NCBI RefSeq assembly: GCF_000522985.1
Contig: NZ_CP007128.1
Span: 5,006,220 to 5,070,219 of the forward strand
DNA length: 64,000 nt
Source of the DNA: Gemmatirosa kalamazoonensis
GTDB taxonomy: Bacteria > Gemmatimonadota > Gemmatimonadetes > Gemmatimonadales > Gemmatimonadaceae
Reading direction: 5' to 3'
The translations under genes and the position numbers were made by a program. This document shows positions 35,824 through 44,671 of this stretch, piece after piece. The notes beneath the pieces were generated by a model. It saw only the letters and a list, made by a program, of their open reading frames with translations. It did no database searches and had not been told where the DNA came from. Every line of letters begins with the position of its first letter. Positions within the stretch are counted from its first letter, which is position 1.

Positions 35824-36021
35824 TCACGGTGTGTCGCCGCGCTTCGGCGCCGAGCGCGGCGTCGCCGGCACGCCCTCGCGCGGCGCGGCCTCCGCGTCCG
35901 CCGGCTCGCCGCGCGGGTCGAGCTGCACGCCGTGTCGGCTCCCCGGCGCGGCGCCGCTGCCGTCGCGCAGCGTATCGCCGTGCGGCGGCGTGGCGCTGGT
36001 GTCGTCCTCCCTCGGTCCCAT
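35824..36021 (-). CDS. Short charged protein of unknown function
   Basis: 65 residues, mostly polar, with proline, glycine, aspartate and arginine and no hydrophobic core (MGPREDDTSATPPHGDTL...). A weak AGGGA precedes the ATG. It lies 22 bp 5' of the SDR in the same direction, as expected if it belongs to the stress cluster. Could be spurious in such GC-rich sequence. The gap 36022-36270 to ribonuclease Z holds no gene I can support; a short antisense frame there is arginine-rich only. Confidence 0.4.
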   Translation of the reverse strand: MGPREDDTSATPPHGDTLRDGSGAAPGSRHGVQLDPRGEPADAEAAPREGVPATPRSAPKRGDTP

Positions 36022-36270
36022 GCGATGTCCCTGTTAGGCGTTGCGCGGTCCGCGACGAGGCCGACGCACGGGTCGACCCGCCCGCACGGCTCTCCTGCGA
36101 GGACGATGCCGTCGGCGGCGGGGAGCCTCGACGACTCCGCGGGCGGGTTCCATGACGGGACCGTGGACGTGCGACGTGCCCCCGGCGGAGCGCGGGAACG
36201 ACCCAGGGCGAGCGACCGGCATGCCTAACGAAACGGCCACGCCTCCCGGGCGCGGTTAGATTGCCCCGCC

Positions 36271-37227
36271 ATGTCGCTCGCGCTGCGCTTTCTCGGTACC
36301 GCTGCCTCGCGCCCCACCGTGGAGCGCAACGTCTCGTCGATCGCCGTCGTGCGCGAGGGCGAGACGATGCTCGTCGATTGCGGCGAGGGAACGCAGCGCC
36401 AGATGATGCGCTACGGCATCTCGTTCGCGCTCGACGACGTCTTCTTCACGCACCTGCACACCGACCACGTGCTCGGCATCGTGGGGCTCACGCGGACCCT
36501 CCAGCTCGGGGGACGCACGGAGACGCTGCGCCTCCACACGCCGAAGGGGACGGGACGCGCGCTGCGACAGGCGGTGAGCTTCGGCGGCGATCGCCTCGCG
36601 TTCCCGGTGGACATCATCGAGGTCGAGGCGGGAACGCCGATCGCGCGCAAGGACTACGCGATCGTGCCGTTCGCGATCGAGCACCCCGGATCGGCGTCGG
36701 TGGGCTACGCGTTCGTCGAGGAGGAGCGGCGCGGCCGCTTCAATCCCGACCTCGCGCGCTCGCTCGGCGTGCCGGAAGGGCCGCTGTGGGGCAAGCTGCA
36801 TCGGCTGCAGCCGGTGATGCTCGACGACGGGCGCGTCATCGACCCGAGCACGCTCGTCGGGCCGTCGCGACCCGGGCGGCGTGTCGTGATCACCGGCGAC
36901 ACGCGCCCGTGCGAGGCGACGATCGAGATGGCGCGCAGCGCGGACCTCCTCGTGCACGAGGCGACGTTCGCCGAGGACGAGGCCGCGCGCGCGGTGGAGA
37001 CAGGACACTCCACGGCGCGCGAGGCGGCGCGGGTGGCCGCCAGCGCGGGCGCGCGACGGCTCGTGCTCACGCACATCTCCGCGCGCTACTCGCGCGACTT
37101 CGTGGAGCTCGAGCGCGAGGCGCGGAACGTCTTCCCCGAGACGACGGTCGCGAAGGACGGGCTGGAGATCGACGTACCGTACGTCGAGGGCACGAGGGCA
37201 CGAGGGCAGGAGGGCACGAGAGCCTGA
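36271..37227 (+). CDS. rnz: Ribonuclease Z
   Basis: 318 residues. Metallo-beta-lactamase fold: FLGTAASRPT opening, DCGEGTQRQ, the HLHTDH zinc motif (about 64-69), GDTRPC, HEATF and HSTAREAA followed by LTHISARY, the tRNase Z signature set. It cuts pre-tRNA 3' trailers, relevant because these tRNA genes lack encoded CCA. The final 10 residues (GTRARGQEGTRA) are read from the adjacent tandem repeat rather than from conserved protein, so the original stop has probably been displaced. Confidence 0.93.
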   Translation: MSLALRFLGTAASRPTVERNVSSIAVVREGETMLVDCGEGTQRQMMRYGISFALDDVFFTHLHTDHVLGIVGLTRTLQLGGRTETLRLHTPKGTGRALRQAVSFGGDRLAFPVDIIEVEAGTPIARKDYAIVPFAIEHPGSASVGYAFVEEERRGRFNPDLARSLGVPEGPLWGKLHRLQPVMLDDGRVIDPSTLVGPSRPGRRVVITGDTRPCEATIEMARSADLLVHEATFAEDEAARAVETGHSTAREAARVAASAGARRLVLTHISARYSRDFVELEREARNVFPETTVAKDGLEIDVPYVEGTRARGQEGTRA

Positions 37228-37268
37228 TCGCTCTCCTGCCCTCCTGCCCTCCTGCCCTCCTGCCCTCG
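37186..37268. repeat. GAGGGCA tandem array facing its complement
   Basis: Left arm units GGGCACGA / GGGCAGGA (37186-37218) oppose right arm units CTCCTGCCCT (37228-37268) around a short centre CCTGATCG. It lies between ribonuclease Z and the next, minus-strand gene, and encodes the last residues of Rnz. Would fold as a hairpin in either transcript. Confidence 0.8.
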
Positions 37269-37275
37269 CGTTTCG

Positions 37276-37584
37276 TTAGGCCGGCTCGAAGCGCGGGATC
37301 TGGCTCGAGATGGGCATCGACTTGCGGAACAGCGCGCGCAGGTCGGCCTCGGTGAGCGCGGCGAGAACGTCGTCCGCCTTCAGGCGCGCGGTGACGTCGA
37401 GCGCCTGCGGGCCGTCGCTCACCCACCACGCGTAGCGGTTGCGCGCGAGCAGCGACGGATGATGAAACACCACCATCACGTTCGTGGCGCTCGGCCACCG
37501 CACCTCCACGCCCCACTCCACGCCCTCGCCATCGCGGAATGCGACGCGCGACTTCTTCTTGCCGCGGCCGAAGAAAGGGCTCAT
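37276..37584 (-). CDS. Conserved hypothetical protein
   Basis: 102 residues. Starts with SPFFGRGKKKSRVAF, then a W-containing beta-rich body (VEWGVEVRWPSATNVMVVFHHPSLLARNRYAWW) and an alpha tail (LLRALFRKSMPISSQ). It shares an ATGA with the DUF2203 gene upstream, so the two are co-translated. No family recognised. Confidence 0.7.
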   Translation of the reverse strand: MSPFFGRGKKKSRVAFRDGEGVEWGVEVRWPSATNVMVVFHHPSLLARNRYAWWVSDGPQALDVTARLKADDVLAALTEADLRALFRKSMPISSQIPRFEPA

Positions 37585-38033
37585 CGCGCCGCTCCGGCCG
37601 CGTCCGCGTCGTTAGGCACCAGGCGCTGACGTCCGGCGAAGCCGGCCTCGGGACGGTGCCACCACTCCACCGACGGCTCGCCGAGCTTCCAGCAGAGATA
37701 CGCGCGCTGGCCGTCCACCTCGCCCGGGAAGTCGACGAGACCATCGTCGAGGCCCCTGCACTCGACGCCGAGCGCGGCGAGCTCGCCGAGGTAGTGCTGG
37801 ATGTCGGCGGCGAGACGCTGCACCGTCTGCTGCAGCCGCGCGGCCGCGGCGTCGCCCGGGTCGGCGCGTCCCGACGCGGCGTGCACCTCGAACGCGGCGA
37901 CGGCGTCGCGCCACCGCCGATAGTCGGCGACGAGGTCCGCGACGATGCGCCGCACGAGCGGCAGCATGCGGTTGGCCTGCTCGACGGTGATCGGCGGCCG
38001 CGCGTCGCGCGGCGCGTGTGTGGTCGTGGTCAT
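37581..38033 (-). CDS. DUF2203 domain protein
   Basis: 150 residues. Characteristic DUF2203 pattern: TVEQANRMLPLVRRIVADL, IQHYLGELAALGVECRGLDDGLVDFP, and RAYLCWKLGEPSVEWWHRPEAGFAGRQ. The family is widespread and uncharacterised; structural work suggests a helical bundle, but no activity is known. Stop overlaps the next gene start (ATGA). Small C-terminal alanine-rich tail. Confidence 0.88.
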   Translation of the reverse strand: MTTTTHAPRDARPPITVEQANRMLPLVRRIVADLVADYRRWRDAVAAFEVHAASGRADPGDAAAARLQQTVQRLAADIQHYLGELAALGVECRGLDDGLVDFPGEVDGQRAYLCWKLGEPSVEWWHRPEAGFAGRQRLVPNDADAAGAAR

Positions 38034-38064
38034 CCCGGAGGATCGACTGCCAGGCGGCGCGGAG

Positions 38065-38613
38065 TCAAGCGGCGGGCGCTGCGGACGGCGCGGCGGAGGG
38101 CGCTGCGGAGGGCGCGGTCGGCGCGGAATTGCGTCGCGCCTCGGCGTCGCGCTCCTCGAGCCGGCGGCGACGCCGCTCGCGCGCGGCGTCGTAACGCCGG
38201 ATCTCGTCGGCGGTCTGCGCCTCGAGCGGCGGCACGTCGATCGGACGGCCGTTGCGGTCGATCGCGACGAACGTGAGGTAGCACGAGTTCGTGTGGCGCC
38301 GCCGCCCGGTCGTCAGCTCCTCCGCCTCGACGCGCACGCCGACCTCCATCGACGTGCGGCCGACGTAGTTCACGCTCGCCTTCATCACCACGAGGTCGCC
38401 GACGTGGATCGGCTCGCGGAAGTCGACGCGGTCGATGCTCACGGTCACGCACTGGGCGCGCGCGTGGCGGATCGCGGCCACGGCGGCCGCCTTGTCCATC
38501 ATCGAGAGGATCACGCCGCCGAACACGTGCCCCAGCGCATTGGCATCCTGCGGCATCATGAGCTCGGACGTCTCGTGCTGGCTCTCCCGGGGGGAGCGAG
38601 GAGCGACGGTCAT
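38065..38613 (-). CDS. Hot-dog fold acyl-CoA thioesterase
   Basis: 182 residues from the ATG at 38613, which overlaps the upstream stop (ATGA 38610-38613). Features of YciA/BACH enzymes: MMPQDANALGHVFGGVILSMMD near the start with catalytic N and D, then VGDLVVMKASVNYVGRTSMEVGV and NSCYLTFVAID. The C-terminal 35 residues are a charged helix plus an APSAAPSAAPSAAPAA tail. It hydrolyses acyl-CoA to free acid and CoA. Function in this context unspecific. Confidence 0.9.
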   Translation of the reverse strand: MTVAPRSPRESQHETSELMMPQDANALGHVFGGVILSMMDKAAAVAAIRHARAQCVTVSIDRVDFREPIHVGDLVVMKASVNYVGRTSMEVGVRVEAEELTTGRRRHTNSCYLTFVAIDRNGRPIDVPPLEAQTADEIRRYDAARERRRRRLEERDAEARRNSAPTAPSAAPSAAPSAAPAA

Positions 38614-39902
38614 CGGCTTCCGTGAAGCGTCGTGCGTGGAACGTGGAGCGTTGCGCGACGACGCGTTTCTCCACGCACCACGCGCCACGCTCCACGCTCG
38701 CCGCTACGATACGCGGCGCTGATCGCCTGATCGCCATAGAGCGCGCTCTCGTTGAACGCGCGCACGAGCGCGCGGCGCGACACGGCGTCCAGCGCGGGAC
38801 GGTCGAGCGCGAAGAGCTGGTGCACGGGCATCGGCACGCGGCCTAACGGATACTCGGTGCGGCGACGCGCCGCGTTGGCGGCGCGCACGGTGAGCGTCGC
38901 GGCGTCCTGTCCGCGCACGGGCCGCGCCAGCACCTCCGCGGCGTGGACGCGCCAGCGCAGCTCGGACGAATCGGCGGCGACGGTGGGGAGCGCGTCGCTC
39001 ACGTCGGCGCTCCACCACGCGGGCGCGGCGCCCGGAACGACGATCGGCGACAGCACGAGCGTGACCGCGTGCCCGTCGGCGTCGCGGCCGAGAGCGACGA
39101 ACGACACGGCGGGGCGCGCGCCGACGGCGGCGAGGCCGAAGTTGTCGGCCTGGAAGCGGAACGTCGACAACGCGTGCAGCGCGCGCACCTCGGTCTCGTC
39201 GTCGGTGTCGGCCAGGGTGCGCACCGAGTCGAGCGCGCGCGCGAGGCGGCGACGCCCCTCGACGACGAGCGATTCCGCGGCCGCGGTGCCGAACAGCTCC
39301 GCGACCGACATCGTGCGCGCGCTGCGGAGGTCGACGACGGTGCGTCGCGCGGTGTGCCGCGTCGTGCCGCCGTCGACGTCGATGTCGGCGCGCGCGTCGT
39401 ACGTCAGAAACGGCCCGTGCAGGTCGACGAGCGAGACCTCGGTCGTGGCCTGGGTGCGCGGATCTTCCGCACCCTCGTCCTCGGGGCCGAGCGGCAGCTC
39501 GTGCGGATGCGACGTCGCGTATCGGCGGGCGAGCGTCGGCACGAGCGGGTCGGAGAACACCGTCGTCGAGTCGCCGCCCACGAGGTCCCGGCTGAAGATG
39601 CGCTGCGACGTGAAGATCGCGTCGTAGTACGAGCGGTCGTCGTCCGCGGCGTAGACCTCGTACAGGTGCCCGCCGTAGCGGGCGAGGAACATGGCCGAGG
39701 AGCGGACCCGCACGCGCGCCGGGTCGCTCGTGATCCAGTAGGTGGAGTCGCCCGCGCTGAGCAGGAACTCGGCGGCCGGGCGCGCGCCGGCGGTGGACGC
39801 GGCGCGCCCGCGGCAGCCGGCGAGAACGGCGGCGAGCCCCAGCGCCAGGAGGGAGGCGGCGCGGCGCACCTTGGGGGGGGACAGGACTCGAAGCATCGAC
39901 AT
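38610..39902 (-). CDS. DUF3298/RsiV-like lipoprotein with repeat-derived tail
   Basis: 430 residues, lipoprotein signal LALGLAAVLAGC, then a beta-rich mature part with paired motifs (YEVYAADDDRSYYDAIFTSQR, SVAELFG, ALVRAFNESALYGD), consistent with DUF3298/DUF4163-type exported proteins. The last 30 residues (SGERGAWRVVRGETRRRATLHVPRTTLHGSR) come from the repeat at 38628-38705 and are not part of the fold. Its stop overlaps the thioesterase start (ATGA 38610-38613), so the repeat array is within the last codons of this gene. Function unknown. Confidence 0.7.
   Translation of the reverse strand: MSMLRVLSPPKVRRAASLLALGLAAVLAGCRGRAASTAGARPAAEFLLSAGDSTYWITSDPARVRVRSSAMFLARYGGHLYEVYAADDDRSYYDAIFTSQRIFSRDLVGGDSTTVFSDPLVPTLARRYATSHPHELPLGPEDEGAEDPRTQATTEVSLVDLHGPFLTYDARADIDVDGGTTRHTARRTVVDLRSARTMSVAELFGTAAAESLVVEGRRRLARALDSVRTLADTDDETEVRALHALSTFRFQADNFGLAAVGARPAVSFVALGRDADGHAVTLVLSPIVVPGAAPAWWSADVSDALPTVAADSSELRWRVHAAEVLARPVRGQDAATLTVRAANAARRRTEYPLGRVPMPVHQLFALDRPALDAVSRRALVRAFNESALYGDQAISAAYRSGERGAWRVVRGETRRRATLHVPRTTLHGSR
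38628..38705. repeat. GTGGAACGTGGAGC-type array facing its complement
   Basis: Left units of the type GTCGTGCGTGGAACGTGGAGC (38628-38656) are answered by CTCCACGCACCACGCGCCACGCTCCACGC (38671-38700). In this case the array lies within the coding sequence of the upstream DUF3298-like protein and immediately before the thioesterase start. Confidence 0.75.
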
Positions 39903-39965
39903 CGCGAGTAAATATAGTCCACTCCGGGCTTTCTTCGTCTCTCATCGTCGCACTCGTCGCACCCC

Positions 39966-41258
39966 ATGCTCCCGCCGTCGCATCCGCTCCGCCCCCGCCC
40001 CGCTCTCTTCCGTCTCCTCGCGCGGACCCTGCTCCTCGGCGGCCTGGCGACCGCCGCCTGCGACGCGAGCGCCCGCGCCGGCCGGCCGGCAGGCGCGGTG
40101 AGCGACTCCGCGAGCGGCACCGTCTCGCCGGGCTCGGCGCGGCCGGCGCAGGCGGCGGTCCCGGCGGAGGCGAAGGGCGCGGAGGCGACGGCGGCGGCGC
40201 TCGCGCGGAACGACGGACCGGCGCCGGCGATCCGGGCGCTCTACGTGAACCGCTTCGCCGCGCAGAGCCGCAAGCGCATGCCGCACTTCATCGCGCTCGC
40301 CGACTCGACCGAGATCAACGCGCTCGTCATCGACATGAAGGACGAGTTCGGGCTGAACTACCACTCGGCCGACCCCAAGTTCGCGCAGAACGCGGGGACG
40401 ATGGGCAAGGTGCGCGACGTGAAGGCGATGCTCGACACGCTGAAGGCGCACGGCATCCTGCCGATCGCGCGCATCGTCGTGTTCAAGGACTCGGTCACCG
40501 CCCTGCTGCACCCGGAGTGGTCCATCCGCCGCGAGGACGGCTCGATCTGGCGCGACAAGAAGGGGACGCCGTGGGTGAACCCGTATCACCGCGAGCTGTG
40601 GGACTACAACATCGGGGTGGCGGAGGAGCTCGCGCGCATGGGCTTCGGCGAGATCCAGTTCGATTACATCCGCTTCCCCGAGCCGTACGCGTCGCTGCCG
40701 AAGCAGATCTTCCCCGGCGCGGACGGGATGTCGAAGCCCGACGCGATCGCCGCGTTCCTGAAGGAAGCGAACGACCGGCTCGACAAGCTCGGCGTGCGGG
40801 CGACGGCCGACATCTTCGGGCTCGTGACGACGGTGAACGGGCCGCTCGAGGTGGCGCAGTGGTGGGAGAAGCTCGCCCCGGTGACCGACGTGCTGCTGCC
40901 GATGGTGTATCCGTCCCACTACGTGCGCGGCTCGTTCGGCATCCCGGTGCCGAACGCGGAGCCGTACAAAGTGGTGAACATCTCCATCAGCCGGGCGCGC
41001 GAGCGCGACGCGAAGCTCGGCATCACGGGCGGGGAGCACGTGCGCCCGTGGCTGCAGGCGTTCTCGTTAGGCAAGCCGGATTACACGGCGGAGGAGGTCC
41101 GCCAGCAGAAGCAGGCGGTGTACGACGCGGGCTACGACGGCTGGGTGCTGTGGCACCCGGGCTCGAAGTTCGAGCCGTTCGAGGCGGCGCTGGAGCGCGG
41201 GGAGCTCGTGTCGCACAAGAAGGAGCACCCGACGCCGGCGCCGAAGCACGTGGAGTGA
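39966..41258 (+). CDS. Putative glycoside hydrolase (DUF4015 family), exported
   Basis: 430 residues: signal peptide with a lipobox-like TAAC, an alanine/glycine-rich linker to about residue 80, then a TIM-barrel-like domain (IRALYVNRFAAQ, INALVIDMKDEFG, ARIVVFKD, MGFGEIQFDYIRFPEP, VTDVLLPMVYPSHY, DGWVLWHPGS) characteristic of DUF4015. The acidic FDYIRFPE strand is the likely catalytic site. Expected to act on an exopolysaccharide. A GTGA overlap joins it to the diheme cytochrome gene. Confidence 0.88.
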   Translation: MLPPSHPLRPRPALFRLLARTLLLGGLATAACDASARAGRPAGAVSDSASGTVSPGSARPAQAAVPAEAKGAEATAAALARNDGPAPAIRALYVNRFAAQSRKRMPHFIALADSTEINALVIDMKDEFGLNYHSADPKFAQNAGTMGKVRDVKAMLDTLKAHGILPIARIVVFKDSVTALLHPEWSIRREDGSIWRDKKGTPWVNPYHRELWDYNIGVAEELARMGFGEIQFDYIRFPEPYASLPKQIFPGADGMSKPDAIAAFLKEANDRLDKLGVRATADIFGLVTTVNGPLEVAQWWEKLAPVTDVLLPMVYPSHYVRGSFGIPVPNAEPYKVVNISISRARERDAKLGITGGEHVRPWLQAFSLGKPDYTAEEVRQQKQAVYDAGYDGWVLWHPGSKFEPFEAALERGELVSHKKEHPTPAPKHVE

Positions 41259-41935
41259 CGCGCACGGGCCGCCGCGCCGCGTCGCTCCTCCTTCTCCTCG
41301 GCGCCGCGAGCGCCGGGGCGCAGTCGCCGTTCGAGCGGGCGACCGCGGTGGCGCTGCTCCGCGACCGGCTGCCGTGCCTCGGCTGCCACGCGTTAGGCAC
41401 CGACGGCGGGCGGCTGGCGCCCGACCTCGCGACCGTGCGCGCGCGGCGCCCGCCGGCGTACGTGGCGTCGATCCTCGACGACCCGCAGCGCACGGTGCCC
41501 GGGACGATCATGCCGCGCGTGGCGCTGCCGCCCGCGACGCGCGCGCTCCTCGTCCGCTACCTCACCGGCGCGGAGGCGGTTCCGCCGGCGGCGCCGGGAC
41601 CACCGCCCGCCGGTGGCGACACGTCGGGCGCGCGGCTCTACGCGCGGCACTGCGCGGCGTGCCACGGCCCGCAGGGGCGGGGCGACGGACCGAACGCGCG
41701 CTACCTGCCCGTGCCGCCCGCGGTGCACGCGTCGCGCGAGGCGATGGAACGTCGCACCGACGACCGGCTGTACGACGCGATCGCGGCCGGCGGCGCCGCG
41801 TTAGGCCGGAGCCCGCGCATGCCGCCCTTCGGCGAGACGCTCGCGCCGGCGCAGATCGACGCGCTCGTGCGGCACATCCGCACGCTCTGCTCATGCACGC
41901 AGCCGCGATGGGCAGCGGACGGCGCACGACGATGA
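41255..41935 (+). CDS. Diheme c-type cytochrome, exported
   Basis: 226 residues from the GTG at 41255, overlapping the DUF4015 stop; the longer open frame upstream is a shadow of that gene. Signal peptide (LLLLLGAASAGA), then a first heme site CLGCH near residue 41 and a second CAACH near 134, each with a typical c-type class I context (PxxMPxFGxxL near the end). An electron carrier in the periplasm. Its stop overlaps the ATG of the octaheme protein. Confidence 0.9.
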   Translation: MTRTGRRAASLLLLLGAASAGAQSPFERATAVALLRDRLPCLGCHALGTDGGRLAPDLATVRARRPPAYVASILDDPQRTVPGTIMPRVALPPATRALLVRYLTGAEAVPPAAPGPPPAGGDTSGARLYARHCAACHGPQGRGDGPNARYLPVPPAVHASREAMERRTDDRLYDAIAAGGAALGRSPRMPPFGETLAPAQIDALVRHIRTLCSCTQPRWAADGARR

Positions 41936-44199
41936 GAGGGTACGTTCTGCGCTGGTCGCTGCTCGTCGCGGCGCTCGCCGCATGCGCGCGCGGCGACGAC
42001 ACGTGGGGCGCGCCGGAGCGCACGCGCACGCCGCTGCCGGCGGCGCGCGCGAGCGTGCGCGACTCGATCCGATGGGACGACTTCGCCGGCGCGGCCGCGT
42101 GCACGACGTGCCACGCGGAGCAGAGCGCGGCGTGGGCGCGCTCGACGCACGGCAACGCCGGCGGCGCGCCGACGCCGCAGCGCGTGATCGCGCCGTTCGA
42201 CGGCACGCCGATCCGCTTCCGCGACGCGACCGTGCTCCCGAGCAGCGCGAGCGGCACGTACGCGTTCACCGTGCGGCGCGACGGAGAGCCCGACGTGGTG
42301 CTGCGGGTGGACGGCGTGATCGGCGGAGCGCACATGCGCGGCGGCGGCACGCAGGCGTTCGTGACGCGGTGGAGCGACGGCACGCTGCGACTCGTGCCGT
42401 TCGACTTCTCGCGGCAGGCACGCACGTGGTTCTGCAACACGGAGTCGCGCGGGGGACATGGGTGGGTGCCGATCACCGACTCGCTGCCGCTGGCCGCGTG
42501 CGGCGACTGGCCACCACGCCGCGTGCTCGGCGACACGCCGCGGTTCGACAACTGCCAGAGCTGCCACGGCAGCCGCATCGAGGTCGCGCTCGACACGGCG
42601 TCGCACGCGTGGCGCACCCGGTACGCGTCGCTCGCGGTGGACTGCGAGTCGTGCCACGGGCCGGCGCGCGCGCACGTGGCGGCGGCGCGCGCGGGACGCC
42701 TGGCGAGCGACGAGGGCGCGATGCGCCCGCTCGCGACGCTCGGCAAGGACGCGTCGCTGGAGGTGTGCCTCGCCTGCCACGCGGTGAAGGCGACGCTCGC
42801 CCCGGGGCACCTGCCGGGCGCGCCGTTAGGCCGCTTCTACTCCGCGCGGCTCGCGCTGCTCGGCGACTCGCTCCTCGGCCCCGACGGGCGCACGCGGACG
42901 TTCGCGTACCAGGAGGGCCACCTGTGGAGCGACTGTTACGTGAACGGCGGCATGACGTGCACGAGCTGCCACGACCCGCACACGCAGGGATACCGCGACG
43001 CTGCCGGGCGCCCGCTCACCGGGCCCGACGACGACCGCCAGTGCACGAGCTGCCACGCGAGCAAGGCGGTGCGCGCCGAGGCGCACACGAAGCACGCGAG
43101 CACGTCCCCCGGCGCGCGCTGCGTCGCGTGCCACATGCCGTACCTGCAGGAGCCGCTGGTGGGCACGCGGATCCCGTACGGCCGCGCCGACCACACCATC
43201 GCGATCCCACGCCCGTCGTCGGACGCGGCGCTCGGGGTGCCCAACACGTGCGCCCGGTGCCACGCCGGCTGGTCGACGGCGCGCGCCGACGCCGAGGTCC
43301 GGCGCCTGTGGGGGGAGTCGAAGCCGCGCCCCGCGACGGTCGAGGCGCTCGCGGCGGGCCGCGCGCCACTCGACACGGGCGCGACGCATGTGGCCGCGCA
43401 GTACGCCGCGCTCGCCGCGTGGGCCGAGCGCCACGCGGCAGTCGACACGGCGTCGCTCGACGGTGACGCGCTGCTGCGGCTGCGCGCGCTCGCCCGGTCG
43501 CGCGACGTGGACGTGCGCGCGCTCGCGCTCGCGACGCTGCACCTGCTGGGCGGCGAGCGCGCCGGCGTGCGCGCGTTCCTCGCCGAGCGCCTAACGGCGG
43601 AATCGGGGGACGACGGGCCGCTGCGCGCGCGGTGGGCGCTCGCGCTCGCGACGCTCGGCGAGCGGCTGCGCGGGCGGGGCGATGCGCGCGGCGCGGCGCG
43701 GGCGATCGAGCGCGCCCTGGAGGTGCGTCCCGGCGACGCGCGGCTGCTCGCGGCGCTCGGCGAGGCACTCGGCGCGGCGGGCGACGCGACGTCGGCCGCC
43801 GCGCGCTATCGCGAGGCGCTCGCGCACGACCCGGCGCAGCCGCTCACGCTCGTGAACCTCGGCGTCGCGCTCGAGGCCGCGGGGGACGCGGGCGGCGCGG
43901 CGGAGGCGTACCAGCGCGCGCTGTCGCTCGACGCGCACGAGCCGCTCGCGCTGGCCAACCTCGGCAACGCGTACCTGCGCGCGGGGCAGCCCGAGGCCGC
44001 GATCACGCTCTACCGCCGGGCGCTCGCCGCCGACGCATCGATAGCGAACGTGCACTTCGCGCTCGCGCAGGCGTTAGGCCAGCGCGGAGATCTCAGGGGC
44101 GCGCTGGCGTCGCTCCGACGGGGGCTGACATTCGACTCGAGCGACGCGCAGGTGCGCGCGCTCGCCGACGAGCTGGCGCGACGGCTCGGCGCGCGCTGA
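41932..44199 (+). CDS. Multiheme (8 x CxxCH) cytochrome with C-terminal TPR domain
   Basis: 755 residues from the ATG at 41932 (ATGA with the diheme gene). Lipoprotein-like start (LAACARG). Heme motifs in order: CTTCH, CQSCH, CESCH, CLACH, CTSCH, CTSCH, CVACH, CARCH, within residues about 50-440, the pattern of cytochrome c554/NrfA-like multihaem families. From about 560 to the end are TPR-type helices (LLAALGEALGAAGDATSAAARYREAL...). Probably handles electron transfer with nitrogen or sulfur oxyanions in the periplasm and binds partners by TPRs. Substrate unknown; no NrfA-type CxxCK was seen. Confidence 0.88.
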   Translation: MRGYVLRWSLLVAALAACARGDDTWGAPERTRTPLPAARASVRDSIRWDDFAGAAACTTCHAEQSAAWARSTHGNAGGAPTPQRVIAPFDGTPIRFRDATVLPSSASGTYAFTVRRDGEPDVVLRVDGVIGGAHMRGGGTQAFVTRWSDGTLRLVPFDFSRQARTWFCNTESRGGHGWVPITDSLPLAACGDWPPRRVLGDTPRFDNCQSCHGSRIEVALDTASHAWRTRYASLAVDCESCHGPARAHVAAARAGRLASDEGAMRPLATLGKDASLEVCLACHAVKATLAPGHLPGAPLGRFYSARLALLGDSLLGPDGRTRTFAYQEGHLWSDCYVNGGMTCTSCHDPHTQGYRDAAGRPLTGPDDDRQCTSCHASKAVRAEAHTKHASTSPGARCVACHMPYLQEPLVGTRIPYGRADHTIAIPRPSSDAALGVPNTCARCHAGWSTARADAEVRRLWGESKPRPATVEALAAGRAPLDTGATHVAAQYAALAAWAERHAAVDTASLDGDALLRLRALARSRDVDVRALALATLHLLGGERAGVRAFLAERLTAESGDDGPLRARWALALATLGERLRGRGDARGAARAIERALEVRPGDARLLAALGEALGAAGDATSAAARYREALAHDPAQPLTLVNLGVALEAAGDAGGAAEAYQRALSLDAHEPLALANLGNAYLRAGQPEAAITLYRRALAADASIANVHFALAQALGQRGDLRGALASLRRGLTFDSSDAQVRALADELARRLGAR

Positions 44200-44206
44200 C
44201 CGAGCC

Positions 44207-44659
44207 TCAGTCCGTCGGCACGCCGGCCTGGCGCAGCGCGGCGAGCAGCACCTCCGGCTCGTCGGTGCCGAGCCGGAACTGCCGTCCCGAGCGGAGTCGG
44301 ACCTCCACGGCGCGCGTGCCGGAGACGTTGTACAGCATGCCGCGGAACGTCACGCGGATCCCCCACCCCTCGATCCACGACGACGTCGTCGCCGCCGCGC
44401 TCTCGATCTCGTCGAGCGGCACGCGCTTGAGCCAGACGCCGAACGAGAAGTGGTGCCGCAGCTCGCCGTCGATGACCTCGATGGTCATGGTGGAGAACAC
44501 CATCGCGACCAGCGCGACGACCAGCAGCGGCAGCAGCACGAGCAGGCTGCGCGTCGCCGCCGCGGTCCAGACGACGACGATCGCGACGGCGCCCACGGTC
44601 AGCGCGGGCATCAGCCGGCCCACCTGCGTGTGGTGGTAGATCGCCTCGCGAGTGCGCAC
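44207..44659 (-). CDS. Membrane protein with PH-like domain
   Basis: 150 residues from GTG 44659. Two transmembrane helices (about 17-35 and 38-56) are followed by a beta-rich soluble domain (STMTIEVIDGELRHHFSFGVWLKRVPLDEIESA..GWGIRVTFRGMLYNVSG) of the bacterial PH/DUF3093-like type. Starts 12 nt after the aminotransferase stop on the same strand. Function unknown. Confidence 0.65.
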   Translation of the reverse strand: MRTREAIYHHTQVGRLMPALTVGAVAIVVVWTAAATRSLLVLLPLLVVALVAMVFSTMTIEVIDGELRHHFSFGVWLKRVPLDEIESAAATTSSWIEGWGIRVTFRGMLYNVSGTRAVEVRLRSGRQFRLGTDEPEVLLAALRQAGVPTD

Positions 44660-44671
44660 GGCGCGCGTGGG

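Noticed and set aside
36034-36240. 68-residue frame upstream of ribonuclease Z on the minus strand
   Set aside because: Arginine-rich, no ribosome-binding site, overlaps the probable promoter of ribonuclease Z.
41374-44199. 941-residue version of the octaheme cytochrome
   Set aside because: The first 186 codons are out-of-frame sequence of the diheme cytochrome gene; the ATGA overlap at 41932 and the signal sequence mark the real start.
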